Below are positions 9,401-17,334 of a DNA stretch of 64,000 nt, one piece after another. The notes beneath the pieces were generated by a model, which was given only the letters and a program-made list of their open reading frames with translations, was not told the origin of the DNA and made no database searches. The stretch's first letter is position 1; each line of letters starts with the position of its first letter. The DNA comes from Rhizobium subbaraonis. GTDB taxonomy: Bacteria; Pseudomonadota; Alphaproteobacteria; Rhizobiales; Rhizobiaceae. The DNA is taken from assembly GCF_900220975.1 (NCBI RefSeq), contig NZ_OBQD01000023.1, positions 1-64,000 of the forward strand, read 5' to 3'. Both the position numbers and the translations under genes were made by a program.

Positions 9401-10327
9401 ATGAGCGTCGACGCCGCGGAGCTGAATGAAAAACTGCACAGGAAAGACATTCGCGATCGCTGGTTTCTGAGCGCTCCGGCCCTTATCCTCATCGGGGTCG
9501 CCAGCGTCGGACCGCTGCTGATCGTGCTGCTCTATTCGTTTCTGGCGCCCGGCAACTACGGCGACGTCAAGTGGGCGTTCTCGACGGACGGCTGGTTCAA
9601 CGTCTTCTTCTCCCGCGACATCTTCGACGACACCGTCTCGCTGGCGGACGCCCATTTCACGATCTTCTGGCGATCGATCCGGCTGGCGCTGGCGACCACA
9701 GTGCTGTGCCTGATCTTCGGCTTCCCCACGGCCTACTTCATCGCCACGCGCCCGCCGCAAAACCGCTCGATCTGGCTGTTTCTGATCACCATTCCGTTCT
9801 GGACGAACATGCTGATCCGCGCCTTCGCTATCCAGGAAGTGATCCGCGGCGAAGGCCTGATCAACACGCTCCTGATCAAGCTCGGCATCATCCAGGCGCC
9901 GATCCAGATGCTGTTCACCGATTTCGCCATCCTGCTCGGCATGACCTATGTGCATCTGCCGCTGATGGTGCTGCCGCTCTATGCGAGCCTCGAGAAGCTC
10001 GATTTCCGGCTGATCGAGGCGGCCTACGATCTCTACGCTTCCCGCTTCAACGTGTTGATGAAGGTCATCGTGCCGCTGGTGAAGCCCGGCATCATCGCAG
10101 GCTCCATCCTGGTGTTCATCCCCGCGCTCTCGTCCTACGTCATTCCCCGTGTGCTTGGCGGCGGCAAGAACCTGATGATCGGCAACCTCATCGAACTGCA
10201 GTTCGGACAGGGACGAAACTGGCCGCTCGGCGCCGCGCTCTCGGTGACGCTGGTCGTGATCGTGCTGTTCGCCATGCTCTATTACGTCCGAAACGCCGGA
10301 AAGAGCGGAGGCAGCGCCCATGGCTAA
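9401..10327 (+). CDS. Polyamine-type ABC transporter permease 1 (PotB-like)
   Basis: A 308-residue inner-membrane permease with about six transmembrane helices (first at about residues 28-50). It carries the binding-protein-dependent permease EAA-type loop LDFRLIEAAYDLYASRFNVL, where the ATPase docks. The start lies 1 base after the ATPase stop and the stop overlaps the next permease by 8 bases, so translation is coupled. Homology class and gene order match PotB of spermidine/putrescine importers. Confidence 0.92.
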   Translation: MSVDAAELNEKLHRKDIRDRWFLSAPALILIGVASVGPLLIVLLYSFLAPGNYGDVKWAFSTDGWFNVFFSRDIFDDTVSLADAHFTIFWRSIRLALATTVLCLIFGFPTAYFIATRPPQNRSIWLFLITIPFWTNMLIRAFAIQEVIRGEGLINTLLIKLGIIQAPIQMLFTDFAILLGMTYVHLPLMVLPLYASLEKLDFRLIEAAYDLYASRFNVLMKVIVPLVKPGIIAGSILVFIPALSSYVIPRVLGGGKNLMIGNLIELQFGQGRNWPLGAALSVTLVVIVLFAMLYYVRNAGKSGGSAHG

Positions 10328-11132
10328 GAACTTCTCCATCCGGCGGCAGCCGGGCTTCGCCACGCTCGCGATGTTCAGCTTCTTCGTCCTTTACCTGCCG
10401 ATCGCGACACTGGTGGTCTACGCCTTCAACTCCGGCACCTCGATCGCCACCTGGGAAGGCTTCTCGCTGCGCTGGTTCCAGAGCGCATGGCAGAACCAGC
10501 AGGTCATCGAAGCGTCGATCCGCTCGCTGCAGATCGCTTCGATCGCCGCGGTGATCGCTACGGCCTGCGCCACGCTGGCGGCGCTCGCAACGACGCGGAC
10601 GGCTCCCTACCGCGGCCTGACGTTCAAGTATTCCATGGTGAACATGCCGCTGCTGGTGCCGGAGATCGTCACCGCCGTCGCCCTTCTCATCCTGTTCTCC
10701 CGGATCAAGGTGTGGACCGGATATTCCGGCCTCGGCTACCTCATCCTCGCCCACTCCGCCTTCTGCGTTCCCTTCGCCTATCTCCCCATCCGCGCGCGGC
10801 TGGAAAGCATGGACCTGTCGCTGGAGCGTGCGGCGGCGGATCTCTACGCCAACGCCTTCCAGACCTTCCGCTATGTCACGCTGCCCCTGTTGTGGCCCGG
10901 CATCCTCGCCGGATTGATGCTCGCCTTCGTCATTTCCCTGGACGACGTGGTAATCACCGAATTCGTCAAGTCCGGCGGCCAGGACACGCTGCCGACCTAC
11001 ATGCTGGGCCAGTTGCGCCGTGTGGTCACGCCGGAAATGAACGCGATTTCGACCGTTTTCCTGATGCTGTCGCTCGCCATCGTCACGGTCTTCTTCTTCC
11101 TCAGCCGAAATCCGCAGAAAGACGACAGATAA
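10320..11132 (+). CDS. Polyamine-type ABC transporter permease 2 (PotC-like)
   Basis: A 270-residue inner-membrane permease with about six helices and the EAA-type loop [20 protein letters not shown]. It overlaps the end of the first permease by 8 bases and precedes the binding-protein gene by 22 bases, which include an AGGAGA ribosome site. The two permeases form the heterodimeric channel. Length and order match PotC. Confidence 0.92.
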   Translation: MAKNFSIRRQPGFATLAMFSFFVLYLPIATLVVYAFNSGTSIATWEGFSLRWFQSAWQNQQVIEASIRSLQIASIAAVIATACATLAALATTRTAPYRGLTFKYSMVNMPLLVPEIVTAVALLILFSRIKVWTGYSGLGYLILAHSAFCVPFAYLPIRARLESMDLSLERAAADLYANAFQTFRYVTLPLLWPGILAGLMLAFVISLDDVVITEFVKSGGQDTLPTYMLGQLRRVVTPEMNAISTVFLMLSLAIVTVFFFLSRNPQKDDR

Positions 11133-11154
11133 CAACGCACCACAGGAGAACAGC

Positions 11155-12189
11155 ATGAAGTTGAAACTGGGAATTGCCGCCTTCGCCGCCGGCCTGATGG
11201 CTTCCACCGCCATCGCGCATGCCGCCGGCGAACTGAACATCTTCAACTGGGGCAACTACACCAGCCCCGAGATGATCAAGAAGTTCGAGCAGGCCTATGA
11301 CGTGAAGGTGACGATTACCGACTACGATTCGAACGACACGGCATTGGCGAAGGTCCGCCAGGGCGGCCACGGCTTCGACATCGTCGTTCCCTCCGCAAGC
11401 GTCATGCCGATCTGGATCTCCGAAGGGCTGCTGCTGGAGTCGCGCCCCGACCAGATGGAGAACTTCAAGAACGTCGATCCGCAGTGGGTGGACGTCCCCT
11501 TCGATCAGGGCCGCAAATATTCCGTTCCGTGGCAGTGGGGCACGACGGGCGTAACCGTCAACAAGTCGGTCTACTCCGGCGACATCAACACCTCGACCAT
11601 CTTCATGGACCCGCCGCCGGAGCTCGTCGGCAAGGTCAACGTGCTGCCTGAAATGTCCGACGTCATGCACATGGTCGTGACCTATGCCGGCGGCGAGCCC
11701 TGCACCGGCGACCTGACCGTGCTGAAGAAGGCACGCGACATGCTGATCGCCGCAAAGCCGAAGTGGCTTTCGATGGACTACGGTAACATCGAGAAATACG
11801 CCAAGGGCGACATTGCGGCCGGCACCAACTGGAACGGCGCATCCTTCCGCTCCCGCCTGCAGAACCCGGACGTCGTTTACGGCTACCCGAAGGAAGGCTA
11901 CCCGATCTGGATGGACAACGCCGCCATCCTCGCCGACGCCAAGAACGTCGACAACGCCAAGCTTTTCCTGAATTTCGTCATGGATCCGGAAAACGCCGCG
12001 ATGCTGTCCTCCTTCGCCCGCTATGCGAATGGCATCAAGGGCTCCGAAGCCTTCATGCCCGAAGACATGAAGACCGCACCCGAGATCGTCATCCCCGAGG
12101 AATTCAAGGCCGCCGGCAAGTTCAACCTCGCCTGCGCGCCGGAAGTCCAGGAACTCTACACGAAGATCTGGACCGAACTGCAGAAGTGA
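11155..12189 (+). CDS. Polyamine-type periplasmic substrate-binding protein (PotD/PotF-like)
   Basis: A 344-residue periplasmic binding protein. The signal peptide spans residues 1-23 (cleavage after AIAHA). The mature start [21 protein letters not shown] is typical of PotD/PotF, as are [16 protein letters not shown] and the DIVVPSA strand. Aromatic and acidic residues expected to cage a polyamine are plentiful ([22 protein letters not shown]), but exact specificity cannot be assigned by eye. A terminator-like hairpin follows directly, suggesting higher expression of this gene than of the downstream hydrolases. Confidence 0.92.
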   Translation: MKLKLGIAAFAAGLMASTAIAHAAGELNIFNWGNYTSPEMIKKFEQAYDVKVTITDYDSNDTALAKVRQGGHGFDIVVPSASVMPIWISEGLLLESRPDQMENFKNVDPQWVDVPFDQGRKYSVPWQWGTTGVTVNKSVYSGDINTSTIFMDPPPELVGKVNVLPEMSDVMHMVVTYAGGEPCTGDLTVLKKARDMLIAAKPKWLSMDYGNIEKYAKGDIAAGTNWNGASFRSRLQNPDVVYGYPKEGYPIWMDNAAILADAKNVDNAKLFLNFVMDPENAAMLSSFARYANGIKGSEAFMPEDMKTAPEIVIPEEFKAAGKFNLACAPEVQELYTKIWTELQK

Positions 12190-12199
12190 GAAACACTCC

Positions 12200-12229
12200 C
12201 GCACCCCCGGAATTCCTTCCGGGGGTGCG
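12200..12229 (+). terminator. Strong hairpin after the binding-protein gene
   Basis: A perfect 13-bp stem (12200-12212 with 12217-12229) with loop TTCC lies 10 bases after the stop. No T-run follows. It may attenuate transcription into the hydrolase genes or stabilise the transporter message. Confidence 0.65.
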
Positions 12230-12338
12230 GCAATATCAATCTGTCGCAGCGCCCGTCGCCTCACGCGATGCAACGGTGCTGCCGTGAGGAGGAACGCCGG
12301 CGGCTCGGTCAGTCCGCAAGGGCCGGCGCATATTGAAA

Positions 12339-13520
12339 ATGACCCCCACCTTCAAGGACGACAACGGCTTCGCCCGTCGTGACGTTACGCTCGCCAACTG
12401 GCGAACCGCCCCTTACAGCCGATGGGCGTTCCACAATCTCAGGAGCCTCGTTCCAACGGCAGAGATAAGCTGCGCGAGCACGGAGCGGGAGGTGGCGCTG
12501 GAAAGCGGCCACCTGCTTGCGACGAAGATCAAGACCGACGTCGAAGGCGTCGACACGATCAGGGGCATGCTGGAGCACGCCCACACCAACGGCTTCGTGG
12601 TCATGCGGGAAGGCCGCGTCGTCTGCGAATACTACGCGCCGCATTCGGACGTGAACGACCGCCACATCGTCTTTTCCGTTTCCAAATCTCTCACAGCCAT
12701 CGTCTCCGGCATTCTAGAGGCCGAGGGCGTCATCGACCCGGACCATCCGGTGACCGACTACCTGCCGGAAGCCAAGGGCAGCGTCTACGGCGACTGCACC
12801 TATCGCGACGTGCTGGACATGCGCGTCAGCCTGGATTTCGAGGAGGCCTACCTTGATCCGAAGGGCGCCTTCGCCCGCTATCGCCGGGCCATGCTCTGGA
12901 ATCCGCCCGAGCCCGGCGAACAGCCCGAAAACCTCGCCGACTTCCTGCTGACGCTGCAAAAGGCCGACCGGCCGCATGGCGGCCCCTTCTACTATGCCTC
13001 GCCCAACTCGGATCTGCTCGGCGTCATCATCGACCGGGTAACCGGCCGTCCCTTCCCCGAACTGATGTCGGAACTGCTCTGGCGGCCGATGGGCGCGAAG
13101 AACGACGCCTATGTCGCGGTGGACGCGATCGGCACCGCGCGCACCGCCGGCGGCATCTGCGTCACCGCACGCGACCTCGCCCGTGTCGGCGAGATGCTGC
13201 GCCAGGGCGGCAGGGTCGATGGCCGCCCTGTCGTTTCGGCGGCCTGGATCGACGACATGGCGGCAAACGGCGACCGCGACGCGTGGCAGGCCGGCCGCAA
13301 CGTCGATCTGCCGAACGGACGCTATCGCAGCCAGTGGTACCAGTCCGGCGAGGCCGACGGCGCTTTCTGCGCGATCGGCATCCACGGCCAGTGGCTCTAT
13401 GTCGACCCTTCGACAGCGACCGTGATCGTCAAGCTTTCCTCGCAGCCCGACCCGCTCGGCGACGAGACCAACCAGGACAGCTTCGGCTTCTTCCGAACCA
13501 TATGCCAGTTGGCGTTCTGA
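12339..13520 (+). CDS. Serine hydrolase, class C beta-lactamase/esterase family
   Basis: A 393-residue cytoplasmic-looking protein (no signal peptide) of the beta-lactamase-fold serine hydrolase family, which includes EstB esterases and 6-aminohexanoate-dimer hydrolase. The S-x-x-K nucleophile/base motif is S113-V-S-K116, with a Y219-A-S221 second motif (usually Y-x-N) and a late GIHGQW segment in place of the KTG box. Penicillin activity is unlikely; an amide or ester hydrolase acting on an imported conjugate is more plausible. A TTG at 12333, six bases upstream, has better spacing to AAGGG at 12318-12322 and could be the true start. It lies between the polyamine importer and two other amide-directed hydrolases. 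Confidence 0.82.
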   Translation: MTPTFKDDNGFARRDVTLANWRTAPYSRWAFHNLRSLVPTAEISCASTEREVALESGHLLATKIKTDVEGVDTIRGMLEHAHTNGFVVMREGRVVCEYYAPHSDVNDRHIVFSVSKSLTAIVSGILEAEGVIDPDHPVTDYLPEAKGSVYGDCTYRDVLDMRVSLDFEEAYLDPKGAFARYRRAMLWNPPEPGEQPENLADFLLTLQKADRPHGGPFYYASPNSDLLGVIIDRVTGRPFPELMSELLWRPMGAKNDAYVAVDAIGTARTAGGICVTARDLARVGEMLRQGGRVDGRPVVSAAWIDDMAANGDRDAWQAGRNVDLPNGRYRSQWYQSGEADGAFCAIGIHGQWLYVDPSTATVIVKLSSQPDPLGDETNQDSFGFFRTICQLAF

Positions 13521-13539
13521 TAGACAGGACCAGGAAACC

Positions 13540-15210
13540 ATGCAGAAAGAAGCAAGCTTCATCATTCGTAACGCCCGCATCCTCACCATGGACGAGGCCA
13601 ACCCGCGCGCCGAAGCGATCGCGCTTTCCGGAAATCGCATCCTGGCGGTCGGTTCGGAGGCACAGATCGATGCCTTTTCCGGTCCCGACACGCATGTGAT
13701 CGACGCGCGCGGCGCAACCGTGCTGCCCGGCTTCAACGAGGCGCACATGCACATCTTCGGCGGATCGGTGGAACTGACCGAACTGTCGCTCTATCGCGTC
13801 AAGGGCTTCGAGGCTCTGGAGAAGGCGGTGAAGGCCTACGCCGCCGCCAATCCCGACCGCCGCCTCCTGATCGCCCAGCATGCCGACTACACCATCCTGT
13901 CCGACGAGGAACGGCTGACCCGCCATCATCTCGACCGGATTCTGCCCGATCGGCCGCTGCTGATCGTCGCTCCCGACCATCACGTCGCCTGGGCCAACAC
14001 GATCGCCCTGAAGCAGGCGGGCATCCTCGAAGGCCGCGATGTCGGCGTCGGAAACGAGATCGTCATGGGCGAGGACGGCCTTGCGAACGGCGAGCTTCGC
14101 GAAAGCAACGCCATCCGTCCGGTCTCCGCATTGGGCGAGACCGGCGGGCGTGAAATGCTGGGCGTCGGCACCGGCGGCGAACCGGAAAACGTGACGCCGG
14201 AGGAACGAGCCGGCGATATCGAGGTCCTGAAGCAGGGCCTTGCCTATTGCGCGTCGCTCGGCATCACCTCCATCCAGAACATGGACGGCAACCTCTACCA
14301 GCTCGAAATGCTGGACGAGATCGAGAAGACCTCCGGGCTTCCGGTGCGCGTGCGCATGCCCTACCACATGAAGAACTTCATGCCTCTCTCCGACCTGGAG
14401 CAGAAGGCGGCGAAGTGGCGCGAGCGCTTCACCGGCGACCGGCTGCGCTGCGACTTCGTCAAGATGTTCATGGATGGCGTTACGGAAGGCGAAACCGCCG
14501 TCTTCGTCGACGACTACAGTCACAAGCCCGGCTGGAAGGGCGATCCGCTGTTCAGCCAGGAGCATTTCGACAGCATCGCCGTCGAGGCCGACCGGCTCGG
14601 CCTGCCCGTCGCCGTCCACGCGATCGGCGACGGCGCCGTGCGCATGGTGCTGAACGGTTACGAGGCGGCGATCGCGGCGAACGGAAAGCGCGACAGCCGC
14701 AACCGCATCGAACATATCGAGGTCGTCCATCCCGACGATATCCCGCGTTTTGCCTCCCTTGGCACGGTGGCATCCATGCAGCCGACGCACCCGCCGGGCA
14801 GCGCCGGGCTGCCGCTCGAACCCTACCTGTCGTTCATCGGAGAGGAGCGCTGGCCCTACGCCTTTGCATGGAAGACGCTGGTCGACGCCGGCGCCGAGAT
14901 CGTCTTCGCCACTGACTGGCCGGTCTCTCCGCTCGATCCGATGGGCTGCATCCGCGATGCGATGTCGCGCCAGCCATGGAAAGAGGGGCTTCCCGACCAG
15001 CGGCTGTCGCTGGAGCAAACGCTCGCCGCCTATACCAGGACCAGCGCCTGGCTCGAATTCATGGAAGATAGGAAAGGCGTGCTCAAGGCCGGATATCTCG
15101 CGGACGTGGTCGTTCTGTCGGGGGACGTGGAAGCGTCGGCAAGCGAGGATCTCGCCGCCATCCGTCCGGTCGCCACGATCTGCGACGGTCGCGTCACGTA
15201 TCAGGCCTGA
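13540..15210 (+). CDS. Metal-dependent amidohydrolase (YtcJ-like)
   Basis: A 556-residue amidohydrolase-superfamily enzyme. The N-terminal beta-sandwich (ILTMDEANPRAEAIALSGNRILAVG) leads to the metal-binding H-x-H motif (H69 and H71 in GFNEAHMH). Further expected elements are VHAIGDGAVRMVLNGYE, NRIEHIEVV and the late metal Asp in FATDWPVSP; the C-terminal strand returns to the sandwich (KAGYLADVVVLSGD). This subgroup is usually annotated YtcJ-like and hydrolyses amide, formyl or carbamoyl-type bonds, but few members have known substrates. Its place between a polyamine importer and aguB suggests it acts on an N-substituted amine (inference). Confidence 0.85.
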   Translation: MQKEASFIIRNARILTMDEANPRAEAIALSGNRILAVGSEAQIDAFSGPDTHVIDARGATVLPGFNEAHMHIFGGSVELTELSLYRVKGFEALEKAVKAYAAANPDRRLLIAQHADYTILSDEERLTRHHLDRILPDRPLLIVAPDHHVAWANTIALKQAGILEGRDVGVGNEIVMGEDGLANGELRESNAIRPVSALGETGGREMLGVGTGGEPENVTPEERAGDIEVLKQGLAYCASLGITSIQNMDGNLYQLEMLDEIEKTSGLPVRVRMPYHMKNFMPLSDLEQKAAKWRERFTGDRLRCDFVKMFMDGVTEGETAVFVDDYSHKPGWKGDPLFSQEHFDSIAVEADRLGLPVAVHAIGDGAVRMVLNGYEAAIAANGKRDSRNRIEHIEVVHPDDIPRFASLGTVASMQPTHPPGSAGLPLEPYLSFIGEERWPYAFAWKTLVDAGAEIVFATDWPVSPLDPMGCIRDAMSRQPWKEGLPDQRLSLEQTLAAYTRTSAWLEFMEDRKGVLKAGYLADVVVLSGDVEASASEDLAAIRPVATICDGRVTYQA

Positions 15211-15221
15211 GGACGAGCGCG

Positions 15222-16094
15222 ATGCGAAACGTTACCGTCGCAGCCACGCAGATGGCCTGCACCTGGGACACGGATGCAAACATCGCTCTGGCGGACAGTC
15301 TCGTCCGCCAGGCGGCTGAAAAAGGCGCAAACGTCGTACTCATACAGGAACTGTTCGAGACGCCCTATTTCTGCCAGGACCAGAATGCCGACTTCTTCGA
15401 ACTGGCCAGTCCCTTCGGGGGCAACGCCCTCATCGGCCATTTCGCGCGTCTGGCGGCGGACCTCGGCGTCGTGCTGCCCGTCAGCTATTTCGAGAAGGCG
15501 GGTCGCGCTTATTTCAATTCGCTCGCAGTCATCGACGCCGACGGGCGCGTGCTCGGCAACTATCGCAAGAGCCATACCCCCGATGGCCCCGGCTATACGG
15601 AGAAGTTCTACTTCTCCCCCGGCGATACCGGCTTCAAGGTCTGGAACACGCGGTTCGGCGCCATCGGCTGCGGCATCTGCTGGGACCAGTGGTTTCCCGA
15701 AGCCGCCCGCAGCATGGCGCTGATGGGCGCCGAGATCCTGCTCTATCCCACGGCCATCGGCAGCGAGCCGCACGACCCCACGATCGACAGTGCCGGCCAC
15801 TGGCAGCGGGCGATGCAGGGCCACGCCGCCGCCAACATGATACCGGTCGTCGCGTCGAACCGCATTGGCAGGGAGGACGGGCTCAACGGTACCTCCATCA
15901 CCTTCTACGGCTCCTCCTTCATCGCCGACCAGACGGGAGCGAGGGTCGCCGAGGCCGGTCGCACTGGCGAGACCGTCATCACCGCCACCTTCGACCTCGA
16001 TGCACTGGAGCGGCAACGCGCCGCATGGGGTCTGTATCGTGACAGAAGGCCGAACCTCTACACGCCGATCTCGTCCCTGGAAGGCAGGCACTGA
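15222..16094 (+). CDS. aguB: N-carbamoylputrescine amidase
   Basis: A 290-residue nitrilase-superfamily enzyme that hydrolyses N-carbamoylputrescine to putrescine, CO2 and ammonia. The catalytic triad is visible: E43 (IQELFETPYF), K116 (YRKSH) and C153 (GCGICWDQWFPE). The GYTEKFYFSPGDTGF segment and the overall length are diagnostic of AguB rather than of other nitrilases. The start is 11 bases after the amidohydrolase stop, so it closes the polyamine operon. No agmatine deiminase (AguA), which normally supplies its substrate, is in the window; either it lies elsewhere or the carbamoyl compound is imported. Confidence 0.92.
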   Translation: MRNVTVAATQMACTWDTDANIALADSLVRQAAEKGANVVLIQELFETPYFCQDQNADFFELASPFGGNALIGHFARLAADLGVVLPVSYFEKAGRAYFNSLAVIDADGRVLGNYRKSHTPDGPGYTEKFYFSPGDTGFKVWNTRFGAIGCGICWDQWFPEAARSMALMGAEILLYPTAIGSEPHDPTIDSAGHWQRAMQGHAAANMIPVVASNRIGREDGLNGTSITFYGSSFIADQTGARVAEAGRTGETVITATFDLDALERQRAAWGLYRDRRPNLYTPISSLEGRH

Positions 16095-16110
16095 GCCTGC
16101 GTTGTGGCCG

Positions 16111-17334
16111 TCAGTTGCTGTTGGGCGCAAGCATCATCTGCTCCGGCCTGAGCGTGACCTCGACCACGTCGTCCGGCAGGATCTCGGTGTCTTCGTCCGC
16201 CTCGATTCCGGTCAGCGCGCCGTCGACCTTTCGGTGGACCACCACGCTCAGGCCGGAGTTGTCGTCGCGTAGCTGCGCCTTGATGGCGCCGGTATAAAGC
16301 AGCTTCTCGCCCGAGGCGCGCAGCCGGCTGGAGAGCTTTTCCTTCTCGATCGTCGCCTCCCGCAGTCGTTCGTTCAACTGGGCACGGTGCTGCTCCTTCT
16401 GAAGCTCGATATTGCGGGTGAGTTCGGCGCGCGTGCGTTGCGCCATCACCAGCCGCGACTGGATGTCCACCTGCTGGCCTCGCAGCTCGGCGAGCGTCTG
16501 CCGTTCGTCGTCGACACGGCTGACCATCACCAGCCCCTTGGTGGCAGATCCCTCCATCCGGTCGACGGCAGCCTGCTGCAGGATAAGCGCCTGCGCATTG
16601 TGCTTGCGGCTTTCCGCAAGCGTCGAAAGTTCATCGTCGACGCGCCTGAGCGAGCTTTCGAGGAATGCCCTCTGGGTCACGAAAGCCGACCTGCGCATGG
16701 CAAAGTCCCGTCGTTCGAAATCCGCAAGCTCGTCGATGGACTTGCGGGAAAGCGGCGCAGAATAGGCTGGCGAGAGGTCGAACGTGTCCTGGTCGGCCAG
16801 TTCCGCGCTGAGGCTGATCGCGCGCGCCTCCTGGCGCACCAGGTCGATCCACAGCTCCTCGTTCTCGTTCTTCAGATCGGGTGCCGTCATCAGCGGATTT
16901 TCGGTGCGAAAGCGGAGGGCGTCGAACCCGCCGGCGAGCGCCACGGCATGGCGCACCGTCAGCCCCGGCCTGTAGGGCACGGCCCCTGGTCGCGACACGT
17001 CACCTGCGATGTAGAAGGGCCGGTACTCCAGAAGCTCGACGGTGACGTCGGCGGCCTCGATGCGGCCATCCTTCGTAAGCCTATCGCCCAACGACTGACG
17101 CAGGTCGCGAATGCTCAGCCCCTCCGCTTCGACCTCGCCCAGGAAGGGCACGGAGATGTCGCCATCGACGTTGACAGTGACCCGCCGTCCGAAATCGGCG
17201 ACGCCGAAGACGCCGATCTGCAGGATATCCCCCGGCGCCAGCCGGTAGGGCGCCCGTTCGGTAGCTGTGGCACAAAGGGGTATCACGGCCAGCATCGTCG
17301 CCAGGCTGACGGCGCGAAAGGCAAACGGCTTCAT
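16111..17334 (-). CDS. Polysaccharide export protein with SLBB/coiled coil (ExoF-like)
   Basis: A 407-residue periplasmic/outer-membrane export factor. The signal peptide covers about residues 1-25 (ending CATATERA). The Poly_export/Wza N-terminal motif YRLAPGDILQIGVFG begins at about residue 30, followed by an SLBB-like domain (FYIAGDVSRPGAVPYRPGLTVRHAVALAGG). Then come long coiled-coil helices (about 205-340) and a C-terminal DDVVEVTL strand, the layout of ExoF-type proteins. There is no lipobox Cys. Its ATG overlaps the stop of the flippase-glycanase gene by 4 bases. It is the last gene of the exopolysaccharide operon and converges on aguB with a 16-base gap. Confidence 0.88.
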   Translation of the reverse strand: MKPFAFRAVSLATMLAVIPLCATATERAPYRLAPGDILQIGVFGVADFGRRVTVNVDGDISVPFLGEVEAEGLSIRDLRQSLGDRLTKDGRIEAADVTVELLEYRPFYIAGDVSRPGAVPYRPGLTVRHAVALAGGFDALRFRTENPLMTAPDLKNENEELWIDLVRQEARAISLSAELADQDTFDLSPAYSAPLSRKSIDELADFERRDFAMRRSAFVTQRAFLESSLRRVDDELSTLAESRKHNAQALILQQAAVDRMEGSATKGLVMVSRVDDERQTLAELRGQQVDIQSRLVMAQRTRAELTRNIELQKEQHRAQLNERLREATIEKEKLSSRLRASGEKLLYTGAIKAQLRDDNSGLSVVVHRKVDGALTGIEADEDTEILPDDVVEVTLRPEQMMLAPNSN

